DNA of 38,728 nucleotides from assembly GCA_905214225.1 (NCBI GenBank), contig CAJMLL010000022.1, positions 1-38,728 on the forward strand, given 5' to 3'. Position numbers and translations under genes: made by a program. This stretch comes from an uncultured bacterium. GTDB lineage: Bacteria > Bacillota > Clostridia > Peptostreptococcales > Anaerovoracaceae. Shown here piece after piece: positions 18,201 through 26,128 of this stretch (its first letter is position 1; each line of letters begins with the position of its first letter). The notes under the pieces were generated by a model. That model was not told the DNA's origin. It made no database searches and worked only from the letters and a program-made list of their open reading frames with translations.

Positions 18201-18633
18201 GTGCTGTGTCCTGTTTCGTCTTCGCGTCGCTCTGCATTTTCGCGAGTGTATCCTTCGCCTTCTGATAATACGGCGCCGGATCGGTTCCGTAGGTTGTGGA
18301 TGTCGTGGCGTCCTTTACGGCATCGTAGGCTTTCTGTGCCGCCTCAACATTCTGGTCGGCCTTAGCCTTGGCGGCCTGCTTCTCCGCTACATCAGCCTTC
18401 GCTTCTTTCACGGCCTTCTGAGCTTCTTTCTGCGTGGCCGGTTTGGCGGAAGTCTTCACTCCGGTCTTTTTCACAGCCGGTGTCTTGCTGCCCGCTGCCT
18501 TGCCGGCTGCCGCGCCAGTGTCTGCGAATACGGAGACGGCAGATGCCGCAGCTCCTGTTGCTGCCATGACTCCGGACAGTACGACGGCTGCCGCGGCGTT
18601 TTTCTTGTTGATCTTTTCACTGTTCTTTCTCAT
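15229..18633 (-). CDS. Giant secreted coiled-coil protein with central CAP domain and Fn3-like C-terminus
   Basis: A 1134-residue exported protein. A signal peptide (about 1-38) precedes a very long coiled coil (about 60-440) of Ala/Gln/Lys/Glu heptads. A CAP/SCP domain lies at about 445-645 (YVDELNQYRNQEGLTTPL, then CENLSFGYKDPFAGWYTAEK and the typical VGHYLNIKN). A second coiled coil (about 650-1040) and an Fn3-like C-terminal domain (about 1060-1134: RRVTVRWKKVKNAKSYKLYIRYS) follow. CAP proteins are secreted modules with roles in adhesion, lipid binding or proteolysis. GAAAGGAG precedes the start. It sits 21 bases after a 31-codon gene, downstream of the TGAACCT-type promoter at 18778-18812, so it is a predicted target of the membrane sigma factors. 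It has no sortase motif. Confidence 0.9.
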   Translation of the reverse strand: MRKNSEKINKKNAAAAVVLSGVMAATGAAASAVSVFADTGAAAGKAAGSKTPAVKKTGVKTSAKPATQKEAQKAVKEAKADVAEKQAAKAKADQNVEAAQKAYDAVKDATTSTTYGTDPAPYYQKAKDTLAKMQSDAKTKQDTAQNAQKQAQENQQKAQADLKAKQDAYNQAVKNRDQAKQAYEEALKENPNAAQKLENDKASLSDAQQKQSEADQALQKAENTSENVHDSLTLAQQALTSAQAEAKEAAAAKTAAESAYQKAQTDYNSAKAELSKAENDSSVSDKKAAVKTAEQNLASAQAAVQTAEANKTKADSAVQAAQTKLDQAKQAQSSYTAQQKAAAEAKTKADQAQSTLNTKQTELNKVQQESSTLTQKAEQLKTRLAEANASVETAKQAVTQAQKNLDAANQKWKQAQTDAQNALAEAQDAYNNAGKNFIESKAKDGLKISDIRNLIANEDKNTFTYTDENNKEVTTTLKALYAQHKDEIESLVNAAYSLDNLKKGIAYVDELNQYRNQEGLTTPLTFSYDLMAFSAYSSAVGSYTLYHSVFNDAAVKTYMSNAGCPLKCENLSFGYKDPFAGWYTAEKEKYDGGEREYQKVGHYLNIKNATNSSAAITQVNTKFQDSRYSTSANLVTTYKKGGVDTAAVRKDLDAYVTAAKAKVSKAQAQLEALKTAPSDVTEAQTALNDANTALTEAQKAPAAVQKEIEQNQKDSAAKATELKTVQAEVTQAESDYQKAQTAYQKLSDEVAQNQEAADQAAASVKTAQTELEQTKAEQSKAATALSDANASVKSSQDALSTAEDALSHANETISSLNQKVTAAKTAVEQAKNTLDQAESADQAAQQKAASAQEQKDAASAKAAEAEKAVQDTQQKADAAAQAVRTAQDVLEKDTAANQKVLDAKSSQDSAEQALSSAKQAVSDAQKAVTTAKKALEEADAACSAAEAEAEKVNKISLDDQSSYAAYSDIADAMKQYQDAVKKGGSHTVTSPVDSSAQKKALEEAKAAQQKAQQDLSKAIANLTIVNHALDSLNAKAALGKGMITSMTSAKIRKGGKIVSNKRRVTVRWKKVKNAKSYKLYIRYSKNGKYKPAVKTSKTSYSFTVKKGTTIYAKVRALNGKKLGKTSSVKIVKAK

Positions 18634-18654
18634 TGTTTTCTCCTTTCTATGAGC

Positions 18655-18750
18655 TTACAGTTCAGTTTTCCATTTTCTTCCTTTAACAACCTTCAGTACC
18701 ATGGCGGTAATAAGAAGGAATGCAATAGCGATTCTGGTTTTCTTTGTCAT
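18655..18750 (-). CDS. 31-aa hydrophobic small protein in the leader of the CAP/coiled-coil gene
   Basis: A short gene with an excellent ribosome binding site (GGAGG, 9 bases before the ATG) encodes a basic N-terminus (MTKKTR), one hydrophobic helix (about residues 7-20) and a basic C-terminus (VVKGRKWKTEL). The predicted transcript from the promoter at 18778-18812 has a leader of about 27 bases ending exactly at this gene. It then runs into the giant CAP gene 21 bases later. It may be a small membrane peptide or a translational leader. Confidence 0.65.
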   Translation of the reverse strand: MTKKTRIAIAFLLITAMVLKVVKGRKWKTEL

Positions 18751-18777
18751 CTTTCTGACCTCCTTTTTCTCACCTTT

Positions 18778-18812
18778 CACTTAATAGATGCAGGCGGTCA
18801 GGCCGAGGTTCA
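18778..18812 (-). promoter_or_regulatory. ECF-type promoter, site A (TGAACCT-N15-CATCTATTAAGTG)
   Basis: On the minus strand a -35-like TGAACCT (18812-18806) and a -10-like CATCTA (18790-18785) are separated by 15 bases, with an A-rich tract upstream. Sequence and spacing equal sites B, C and D. It faces the 31-aa gene and the giant CAP/coiled-coil gene. Confidence 0.75.
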
Positions 18813-18992
18813 TTTTATTTTTGCTTTTTTTGAAATTTTTTTGAAAACCCATGATTTTTCCGCGGACAAAAACTGAACTCTGCAAGGAGACAGCTTGAAA
18901 ATGGCTGAATTCCAACGGTTTTGCGAAGCACCAGTAAATTATAAAGTTCTACAGATTTCCCGAAAAAAATCTGAGAAATAAATGAACTTCGA

Positions 18993-19250
18993 TTACTCCC
19001 GAAAAAAACCGCGTACAGATAAGTGAGATCGATGTTAAAACAGACCGATGGATATGCCAGTAAACACGGCCGAAGTTGAGGTATAAGCAGATTGCTTCCG
19101 GAATAATCCTCACACAGGTGGGCCGGGCCGTGGCGGAGTTAAGGTGGGCCGGATTACTCCTGAGAATAGTTCTTACATAGATAATCCAGACCTGCGGACG
19201 AGGTATACTGTATTACCCCGGGAAAATCACTACACAGACAAACCGAACAT
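18993..19250. repeat. Four degenerate direct repeats (ATTACTCC...TACACAGA type)
   Basis: Units starting near 18993, 19097, 19151 and 19212 share a GATTACTCC-like head, about 15 bases of variable sequence and a TACACAGA-like tail followed by CC. Spacing is irregular (54 to 104 bases) and identity is modest, so these may be decayed copies of one element. Confidence 0.35.
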
Positions 19251-19468
19251 ATGTTCAAAATATCAGATAATTACTGAAAATCCAGCAAATGAGCCGGGAC
19301 TGCAGTCTAGGTATACCGTATACACATATTCTGGTTCTGACTTTTCATCCATTCTCTCCTGCATTCCCGCTGATTTGTTAATTCTGCAGATGAAGGTATA
19401 GTTGTAATCGTAATATTCTGTATAAAACATGTATGTATATGAATTACATGATAATTTCCGGCCCCGAG

Positions 19469-19554
19469 GTCGGGAATATCTTCCTGAATCCATCATTTCC
19501 CGACTCGATTTTTTTCCAGTCGGGAAATTCAACTGAACAGGGCGTTTTCCCGAC
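19469..19554. repeat. Inverted-repeat cluster 1 (four alternating GTCGGGAAa / TTTCCCGAC sites)
   Basis: GTCGGGAAT at 19469, TTTCCCGAC at 19496, GTCGGGAAA at 19519 and TTTCCCGAC at 19546, with spacers of 18, 14 and 18 bases. Each neighbouring pair can form a hairpin, so alternative foldings exclude one another. Confidence 0.75.
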
Positions 19555-19788
19555 TTTGTATCTATCTGATTGTACACTAAAATATGCATTGTGGATATAT
19601 ATTAATTTATATGCATGTTTACTTGTGTATTCTGTATAATAAACACGGTTAGTCTATATGCATCGCTGGAAACGGTCACGGGTGTTGTGTCATAATCCTT
19701 CTTGAACAAAAGTTCTGATGATCAGATGCCCCATATTCGGAAATTGACTGCCGCAAGGCGTTTTTCCGAAATTCCTGGGCCAGAAAAA

Positions 19789-19874
19789 GTCGGGAATTCG
19801 ATGGTCACAAAGAGCTTTCCCGACCTTCATTTTGTGCAAGTCGGGAAAGCCCCACCTCTTAGTCATTTCCCGAC
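19789..19874. repeat. Inverted-repeat cluster 2 (same layout as cluster 1)
   Basis: GTCGGGAAT at 19789, TTTCCCGAC at 19816, GTCGGGAAA at 19840 and TTTCCCGAC at 19866, with spacers of 18, 15 and 17 bases. The cluster repeats cluster 1 exactly 320 bp further on, although the sequence between the 9-mers has diverged. A further hairpin with TTCGGAAA/TTTCCGAA arms precedes it (19737-19769). Confidence 0.75.
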
Positions 19875-20072
19875 TATTTTCGGTCATTTTCTACGAAATC
19901 AGTCTGAATAAACCATGTATAAGTATATTGTATACACGTGTTTCCGATTTCTCAACTTTCTGTTTTCCTGGTTTCTGTTTTTCGAGTCATATCGTTCGTC
20001 TTATTCCTATTCATCTTCAGCGGATCGAAAACATCAGTTGTCTGAAAACAGCATTTATCGGAAGATAGAAAA

Positions 20073-20104
20073 CCGGCAGCCGGAGAATCTTCTCCGGCTG
20101 CCGG
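20073..20104 (-). terminator. Strong terminator of the first sigma operon
   Basis: A 15-bp perfect stem (CCGGCAGCCGGAGAA and its complement) with a 2-base loop. On the minus strand it is followed by TTTTCT. It lies about 120 bases after the sigma gene's stop codon. Confidence 0.85.
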
Positions 20105-20152
20105 CTCATTATTCTACATATTCCGCGGACTCTGACAGGTCCGTTTTCCTGC

Positions 20153-20180
20153 GGAAAACCGCCTTTCTCTGCGGTTTTCC
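20153..20180 (-). terminator. Second hairpin downstream of the first sigma gene
   Basis: GGAAAACCGC / GCGGTTTTCC makes a 10-bp stem with an 8-base loop, 45 bases after the stop codon. It may back up the stronger terminator at 20073. Confidence 0.55.
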
Positions 20181-20224
20181 ATTACTATATCGGATATCTT
20201 CCGTACACCCTGAAACTCACAAGG

Positions 20225-22807
20225 CTATTTGCAAAGCTTCTCGATAAAGCTCTTTGCTTCTGCCTCGGAATGAATTCTGGTCCAGCCGCTGAGTTCCTGG
20301 AAGCTTCCGGACTTTGCTTTGCTCTCCATCTGACTGTAGGCCTGATTACCTCCGGAATTTTCTTCAAAGTTCAGCATGCCCTTCGCCGTGTTTTCTGTTG
20401 AACCATCATCTGTACTGTCAGGTGTATAGCTCTTCGCTGCCGCTTTGACAAGTTTCATTCCGGATGAAGTCAACTGGAGTTCATAAGCACCAACAGGTGC
20501 ATTCGCTGTTGTTACCTGTTCTGCAAGAGTATAAGTTCCGTCAGCTATAATATATCCATTGTTATTCACATACATCTTTCCATCCGCAACCAAAGTCGGG
20601 GTTCCAACAATGCGCCCATTTAAATATGTGACCATGTAAATATTATTGCCATTAACGGTTCCCTCCTGATCCCTAAAGAATATTTCCGGAACGCCATCGT
20701 TATTAATATCTTTTGCAAGCAGATCAAATTCTCCATTCTGATCAATCTGCTTGATTGTCTCATCTGGATCAACGTCGATATCATTGGTTTCCGGATCGCC
20801 GGTTTCAACTCCCGCTAGTGGAAAATCACCTTCCGTAAAGAATTTCAGATAAGCATCTTTCCAATTATCAGCATCAACGTCCTTCTTTATATTAACACCA
20901 GAAAGCATCAGCAGATTTTTCAGCTCACTCGTATAGGTATACGTTTTTTCACCTTTAGAATCCTCATCGCCGCTCAGATCCGTGACCCGGAAAGCATGGG
21001 ACGGACTTACATATTTACGTTTCACCTCCGAAGGTTCATCACTTGAACTGGAACTGGATGCTGCCTGATAAATCATAGTTTTATGATCATTATTGGATTT
21101 ACTGTACTTATATTCCGTTCCGCCATAGTATCCGTCACCCGATGAATCCTCCGCCATGTAGGCAATCCGGATAGTCTTCAGATCCTTCGTCGCCGTTACC
21201 ACCCACGGATCATTAACCGTACCCTGGTGGATATCGGTGATGACCTGCACATTATCCGGCGTGCGGACGACAATATAGGTGGTAGCACCGGAACTATCTG
21301 TCGAATAATTTTTGGCAGAAAAGACGATCATATCCGGAGTGCCATCACCGTCAAAATCCCGGGCAATGTACGGCGCATCTATAGACGACAGATCATAATC
21401 TGTTCCAGCATCATCTGATGACATCTCATAATTACTCTCCGCTGAGGCCATTTTAGTATACAGCGGTGTTAACACATCGCTGTAGCTGCCCATGATTTCG
21501 GCCTTGGACAGATTGGACTTCACATCCAGCGTCTCTGTTCCGGAATTTTTGCTGACTTTCCGCTCGATCGCGTTCTTGATCGGGGTTTTATGATGGGCGG
21601 CGTAGAATGTGTATCCGCCGAATCCGCCTCCGGCAACCAGTGCCGCCGCGATAACACCGGCGACGATTTTTTTCGCGGCGCCGCTGCCGGCCGCTTTTCC
21701 GGCTGCCGCTGCCGCGGATTTTCCAACGGTTTTACCGGCCGTACCGGCGGCATCCTTTACAGCGCCTTTCGCAGCTGCTCTTCCGGTATGTCTGCCTGCA
21801 CTCTGGGCGCCCTGCGCTGCGCTTTGTCCTGCGCTCTGCCCGGCACCATGTCCCGCATTCTGCCCTGCGGCATTTCTCGCCGCGCGGCTGGCATGGATGG
21901 CCTGCTGCCTCTGTTCCATTGCAGAATTTCTCACCATGCGGTCCGCCAGATCCGGCGTGGAGCTTCCGCTCCCGCCCCGTACGGCATGGGACGCTCCGCC
22001 GACGGCCCGGCTTTCAATTCCTTCTGCGGCTCTTCCTGCAGCTCCGGCCGATGCAGCGCCCGCTCCGAGCGCGGATGCTCCGGTAATCGCCTCCGCCGCT
22101 TTGGAAAGGGCAGACTGGCATCCTCTGTAAACCGCATGGGATGCGGCACTGCTCATCTGGAAATCCTTCGGCAGATTTGCCAGAGACTTATGCAGCAATG
22201 CAAACGGAAGTGCCAGAACGTGCAGACGAACATCGTACTTCTTCTCGTATGCTTCGATTTTTGCCCGAATGGCCTCTCTGGCCTTAAACAGACGGCTCTT
22301 TACCGTTCCCTCACTGATCTGCAGATAGGTAGCGATATCCGCGACCGACATCTCATCCAGATAGTAGAGGCAGACAACTACCCTCTGCTTTTCCGGAAGT
22401 TCTCTGACCACCTCGCGGATAATTGCGCGGACTTCCTCCCTGTCCAGTTCATTTCCCGGCATCAGCGATTCATCGTCATCTTCCATGCGGTCAAAGAAAT
22501 CCGCACCCTCTTCATCGTCATCCTTGGTTACGGTTATTTCCTTTCCGTTTTTCCGGTAAAAGGCGTAAATCTTGTTTCTCAGAATCGTCTTTCCCCATGG
22601 AATGAACTTATCCGGATCATCCAGACTGCTGATCGAGTTGATGATCTGAATGTAGGTATCCTGGATCGCATCATTGATCAGCTCCTCATCTTTTCCCGCC
22701 ACCATGCAGGCATAGCGGTAGAAGTCATCCTTGCTGCGGATAAAGATCTCATCAAACGCATCCGGTTTTCCGTTCTGATACTGAACGACATAATCTCTCA
22801 GTTCCAT
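20225..22807 (-). CDS. Membrane-anchored ECF-type sigma factor with extracellular FG-GAP-like region (paralogue 1)
   Basis: An 860-residue fusion. Residues 1-190 are an ECF sigma-70 factor: region 2 (about 22-90, with DAIQDTYIQIINSI and the promoter-melting segment WGKTILRNKIYAFYRKNGK) and region 4 (about 132-185, with LPEKQRVVVCLYYLDEMSVADIATYLQISEGTVKSRL split over its HTH). A conserved segment (190-230) leads to an Ala/Gly/Ser-rich linker (230-378), one membrane helix (about 381-402) and an extracellular part of about 450 residues with DFDGDGTPD (483-491) and DINNDGVPE calcium-loop-like motifs. The sigma part must lie inside and the sensor outside. It is the last gene of an operon with FHA and zinc-ribbon genes. 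Release by proteolysis or action at the membrane is inferred. Confidence 0.9.
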   Translation of the reverse strand: MELRDYVVQYQNGKPDAFDEIFIRSKDDFYRYACMVAGKDEELINDAIQDTYIQIINSISSLDDPDKFIPWGKTILRNKIYAFYRKNGKEITVTKDDDEEGADFFDRMEDDDESLMPGNELDREEVRAIIREVVRELPEKQRVVVCLYYLDEMSVADIATYLQISEGTVKSRLFKAREAIRAKIEAYEKKYDVRLHVLALPFALLHKSLANLPKDFQMSSAASHAVYRGCQSALSKAAEAITGASALGAGAASAGAAGRAAEGIESRAVGGASHAVRGGSGSSTPDLADRMVRNSAMEQRQQAIHASRAARNAAGQNAGHGAGQSAGQSAAQGAQSAGRHTGRAAAKGAVKDAAGTAGKTVGKSAAAAAGKAAGSGAAKKIVAGVIAAALVAGGGFGGYTFYAAHHKTPIKNAIERKVSKNSGTETLDVKSNLSKAEIMGSYSDVLTPLYTKMASAESNYEMSSDDAGTDYDLSSIDAPYIARDFDGDGTPDMIVFSAKNYSTDSSGATTYIVVRTPDNVQVITDIHQGTVNDPWVVTATKDLKTIRIAYMAEDSSGDGYYGGTEYKYSKSNNDHKTMIYQAASSSSSSDEPSEVKRKYVSPSHAFRVTDLSGDEDSKGEKTYTYTSELKNLLMLSGVNIKKDVDADNWKDAYLKFFTEGDFPLAGVETGDPETNDIDVDPDETIKQIDQNGEFDLLAKDINNDGVPEIFFRDQEGTVNGNNIYMVTYLNGRIVGTPTLVADGKMYVNNNGYIIADGTYTLAEQVTTANAPVGAYELQLTSSGMKLVKAAAKSYTPDSTDDGSTENTAKGMLNFEENSGGNQAYSQMESKAKSGSFQELSGWTRIHSEAEAKSFIEKLCK

Positions 22808-22865
22808 ATCTTTTCAGGTTTCCCCTTGTCTCCTTTTCTTTTCGTCAAAATCAATACAATCCCTG

Positions 22866-24203
22866 CTATTTCAAGGAATACATCGTATACTTCACGCTAT
22901 ATTCGGAGCTGTCCGTCAAGTCATCTACGGCCTTGTCCGGCGAAGTGAATTCATAACAGAACATTGTGTAGGCATCTGCCTTCGGCTCCAGGGACGTGGT
23001 CATGTTCACATCGGTTTCCTGCTCAATATCCGCATCATTATAGGTAAAATCGGTGACGGTAGAATTAAACGGCCCGACGAGGACGCGCACATACCTGGTT
23101 ACACTGGAGTCCAGAGTATCTCCGTCATCATCCGTATAGACGTCCGGATCCGTCTGCATCTTATAGATCAGAACCAGGTAATCCGCCTTATTCTTCCCAT
23201 CCGCCTTCGCGAAGTAGGAGGAATACAGGCTGCCTGATTTATATTCCGTGAAATAACCATCGGAATTTTGTATTTCTTTCGATACAACCTTCTCCGCATT
23301 GGATATGAACTGCGCGCCCTTCTGCTTCGCTTCTGTCCCGTCGGCATAACGCACGTCCAGTCCTTTCACGGTGAAGGATTTGCTCTTATTCAGTCCGACG
23401 ATCCGGATGTGCAGGTCGCTCTGCAGCCGGCGGAGCTTCTGATTGTCATAGTGCGTTTTGATCGTCACCTGCAGGGAGTCTCCGTTAGCGATATTCTTCT
23501 TCTTGCTGTAGGTCATATAAAGACTGTTTTCAAACTCCGTCCACTCCGTTTCTTCCCGGGATGCACTGAATTCGCTGGTTTCCGACTTTTTCACTGTCTG
23601 CGGCGTTTTGATACTGTCCACAGCTTCCTGTGCGATCTTCGCCTCACCGCTGAATCCCTCGATGGAGCCCGTCTGGAAATGCAGATTCTTATCCAGGTCG
23701 ATTTTCTCCCGCGTGAAATAGGAATGCGCGTACATACCGCCTCCGATGGCGGCAGCGGCCAGCACGATGATCAGGACGATCATGAGAATTTTCTTCGCCA
23801 GCCGGCGGTTCCATTCCTTTGACTCGGCCGGTGCGTCATAATCATACAGATCCTTCTGCGGCGCCGGCTCCTCCTTCAGGGCCTCGCGGATGATGGAGGG
23901 ATGCGCCTCTCTGCGCACTTCCCTCTGCTCTTCCTGCTCTTCCCGGTGGTCCGGCCCCACAGCCCTTCCGCCGAGGAAATCCCTGTTTTGATTCTTTACC
24001 GCGCGGTTTTCCAGATTATCGGTGTTTTCCGCAGATCTGCCAGACAAAAAATCCCCGCCAAGGTCCTGGCCTGGATGCTGGCCGGCCGGGCTTTCATCAT
24101 GGTCTTGCGCATTGTTTTTTGTCCGGGGTGTGACAACGGCTCCGCAGTAGATGCAGTAGGTCGAGTTGTCACGAATTTCTCTTCCACAATTTCTGCAAAT
24201 CAT
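22866..24203 (-). CDS. Zinc-ribbon single-pass membrane protein (sigma partner, paralogue 1)
   Basis: A 445-residue protein. The N-terminal zinc ribbon has Cys3, Cys6, Cys17 and Cys20 (CRNCG...CIYCG). A hydrophilic charged linker leads to one membrane helix (about 138-159), then about 285 extracellular residues starting with the segment KNLHFQTGSIEGFSGEAKI. The same order and an equivalent SIEGFNGDAKI segment occur in the gene at 30035, also directly upstream of a membrane sigma factor. The repeated pairing suggests a partner or anti-sigma-like regulator, but it has no recognisable anti-sigma domain. It starts 8 bases after the FHA gene and ends 58 bases before the sigma gene. Confidence 0.82.
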   Translation of the reverse strand: MICRNCGREIRDNSTYCIYCGAVVTPRTKNNAQDHDESPAGQHPGQDLGGDFLSGRSAENTDNLENRAVKNQNRDFLGGRAVGPDHREEQEEQREVRREAHPSIIREALKEEPAPQKDLYDYDAPAESKEWNRRLAKKILMIVLIIVLAAAAIGGGMYAHSYFTREKIDLDKNLHFQTGSIEGFSGEAKIAQEAVDSIKTPQTVKKSETSEFSASREETEWTEFENSLYMTYSKKKNIANGDSLQVTIKTHYDNQKLRRLQSDLHIRIVGLNKSKSFTVKGLDVRYADGTEAKQKGAQFISNAEKVVSKEIQNSDGYFTEYKSGSLYSSYFAKADGKNKADYLVLIYKMQTDPDVYTDDDGDTLDSSVTRYVRVLVGPFNSTVTDFTYNDADIEQETDVNMTTSLEPKADAYTMFCYEFTSPDKAVDDLTDSSEYSVKYTMYSLK

Positions 24204-24211
24204 GATAACTC

Positions 24212-25258
24212 CTATCGCATGCCGATTCTGACGGTCATTTCAATGTTTCCGAGACGGATCTGGTCGCCGTCCATCAGGTAATACTGCTGATTTTCCGGAA
24301 GACGGTGTTCGCTTAAGTAGGTTCCCTTGACGGAGCCCAGGTCCATGATGGCCAGCTGTCCGTTCACGCGGTCGATTCTGCAGTGGACCGGAGAGATGCT
24401 GGAATCCGGAAGGTCGTAGGCTGCCTCGTGCGGGTCGCTTCCGATGGTTGCCGGGAAGCGCATGATGCCGATGGAGAAGCCGTCTCCTTCAAGGCGGAGC
24501 GCCGGGGCACTCGGCATGACGCCGCCCTCACTGCGGGATCTTCTCGGTGCTCTCTGCGTCTGCGGTCTTTCATAGTGAACGGCTGGTCTGGAAGCAGCGA
24601 CTTCATAGACGTGCGGGACCCAGCCCGGCTTCTTGAATCCGGTGGAATCGAATTCCATGATTTCTGCCGGCAGGTTGATCTGGTTCTTATCCAGAAGATG
24701 GATGATCCACGGGGCGATGATTCCGATGAGGAAGATAATGAATATAAACTTCATTCCAATTCCGCCGTGAAGAATATCTAATAGAGCATCTGTTATTGAA
24801 GCAGTTAAATAGTTATCAGACGAATCTTTTGGTGTAATTGCAACAATACCAATAAAAATTACTACCCAGGTCGCAATGATCATGCCAAAATCAACCCACA
24901 GCCACCTCCTGGACAGCCTGCAGAATTCATCCTGATTATGATTTAAAAACAGATACATCAGCGCGATCGCGATTCCGATGATCATGACATATGGAAGAAC
25001 TGCCAGAATATAGAAAAACACTTCTATCGTCAGGTAAGCTCCACCCGTACTCGCGTTATCAAATTCCATTCCGAGCAATTCATTCGCGTCAGTGACTAGT
25101 CTATGGACTATAAAAAGACCTTTTGCGCCAGTGACACTCTTTGCTCCTGCAAATACTTCCGATTCTATGCTCAGCCACGGCATAAATAAGAATGCGATGG
25201 CGATCAGTCCGTCGATGATCATCATTCCGATTGTCCGGATGTCGAATCTCCTGTTCAT
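24212..25258 (-). CDS. Membrane protein with C-terminal FHA domain
   Basis: A 348-residue product. Four hydrophobic segments (about 10-28, 75-105, 122-145 and 168-190) are followed by a cytoplasmic FHA domain (about 258-346) with the signature IGSDPHEAAYDLPDSSISPVHCRI and DLGSVKGTYLSEHRL. FHA domains bind phosphothreonine peptides, so a Ser/Thr kinase input is expected, but none is in the window. AGAGAGGAAAG precedes the start. It is the upstream member of the FHA, zinc-ribbon, sigma operon; the second sigma operon has no FHA gene. Confidence 0.87.
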   Translation of the reverse strand: MNRRFDIRTIGMMIIDGLIAIAFLFMPWLSIESEVFAGAKSVTGAKGLFIVHRLVTDANELLGMEFDNASTGGAYLTIEVFFYILAVLPYVMIIGIAIALMYLFLNHNQDEFCRLSRRWLWVDFGMIIATWVVIFIGIVAITPKDSSDNYLTASITDALLDILHGGIGMKFIFIIFLIGIIAPWIIHLLDKNQINLPAEIMEFDSTGFKKPGWVPHVYEVAASRPAVHYERPQTQRAPRRSRSEGGVMPSAPALRLEGDGFSIGIMRFPATIGSDPHEAAYDLPDSSISPVHCRIDRVNGQLAIMDLGSVKGTYLSEHRLPENQQYYLMDGDQIRLGNIEMTVRIGMR

Positions 25259-25315
25259 TTTCTTTCCTCTCTTTTTTATTCTTGCTTGATGCTAGATGTT
25301 ATTTGATAATTCCTG

Positions 25316-25347
25316 AAGCGGCCAGCCGGAGAAGCTTCCCCGGCGCC
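25316..25347 (-). terminator. GC-rich hairpin between the secreted 196-aa gene and the FHA gene
   Basis: GCGGC-cag-CCGG pairs with CCGG-c-GCCGC around an AGAAGCTTCC loop. No T-run follows on the minus strand, so it may only attenuate transcription into the FHA/sigma genes. Confidence 0.45.
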
Positions 25348-25378
25348 GCCTTCTGTTTTCCTTTATTTTCTCATTCCT

Positions 25379-25969
25379 CTAGAACTGTACATCCTGCACG
25401 CTCCAGCCGTTCTCGCCTTCCACATCAAAGTTGTATGCGTGGTTGATCCGGTGCTTGTAGTTTTTCATTGCTCTGCTGCATGGAACGCCGGCATTGCACT
25501 CTGCGATCAGAAGGTAATACTTCTGGAATCCGTTCGTGAGTTTTACCAGCTTTACTCCGTGATAAAACTGTGCGTTGACGACTGCCTCTCTGCGACTGCC
25601 AAATGTCTGAATATATGTGGACGCGCTGCCGTATGTATCCTTTCTGCTATAGCAGGACTTCGGATTAATTCTGATCGAACTGTCATATCCACGGCTTCTG
25701 GTAATGTAATAGGATCCTGAGAATTCCGGGTCAATATAAACGACTGCGTGATGGTCAATGTCGATCTTTCCCAGATCCTTTCGATATTCATAGATCGTGG
25801 TATGGCTGATATGATCTCTCTGAATCACTTTTTTCCCGGTTATCGCATGTGCCGGGATCAATGACATGGAAAAGACCATGATCATGACCAGGATTACGGC
25901 CAGTCTGCGGATTCTTCCTGCTGCGTTTTCTTTTCTGTTTTCCTCTGTGCTGATCTGTGTGAACTTCAT
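25379..25969 (-). CDS. Secreted 196-aa protein of unknown function
   Basis: The signal peptide covers about residues 20-42 (hydrophobic core then PAHA). The mature part has about 150 residues, is Tyr/His/Arg-rich and has Cys pairs (one at SCYS.., two in ECNAGVPCSR), which could form a disulfide. I recognise no family. GAGGAG precedes the start. It lies just downstream of promoter-like sites B and C and upstream of the FHA, zinc-ribbon and sigma genes, so it probably heads that transcription unit. Confidence 0.75.
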   Translation of the reverse strand: MKFTQISTEENRKENAAGRIRRLAVILVMIMVFSMSLIPAHAITGKKVIQRDHISHTTIYEYRKDLGKIDIDHHAVVYIDPEFSGSYYITRSRGYDSSIRINPKSCYSRKDTYGSASTYIQTFGSRREAVVNAQFYHGVKLVKLTNGFQKYYLLIAECNAGVPCSRAMKNYKHRINHAYNFDVEGENGWSVQDVQF

Positions 25970-26036
25970 TTTTCTGCTCCTCTCTTCTTCTGAAGTATTG
26001 ATTATCGTATTTCATGCAAGGCTTTTTCCTTCCTTA

Positions 26037-26071
26037 CACTTAATAGATGCATGCCGGAAGCTGCAGGTTCA
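26037..26071 (-). promoter_or_regulatory. ECF-type promoter, site B
   Basis: TGAACCT (26071-26065), 15 bases, then CATCTATTAAGTG (26049-26037) on the minus strand, preceded by a run of eight A. It would give a leader of about 60 bases before the secreted 196-aa gene and could drive the first sigma operon. Confidence 0.75.
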
Positions 26072-26128
26072 TTTTTTTTGGAAATTTTTTCGCAGTTTTT
26101 TTCCGGTTCTGAGGAGCAGTAAAAATAA

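Larger units (their letters stand above)
18813..20072. other. Long intergenic region with repeat clusters
   Basis: I see no convincing protein gene in about 1.26 kb. It contains a loose repeat family (ATTACTCC-type units near 18993, 19097, 19151 and 19212), several GTATAC-like short palindromes and two clusters of alternating inverted 9-mers (listed separately). Confidence 0.65.

Noticed and set aside
21590..22948. A 452-codon open frame on the plus strand
   Set aside because: It runs antisense to the sigma gene and its GC-rich Ala/Gly linker, has no ribosome binding site and a composition typical of a shadow frame.
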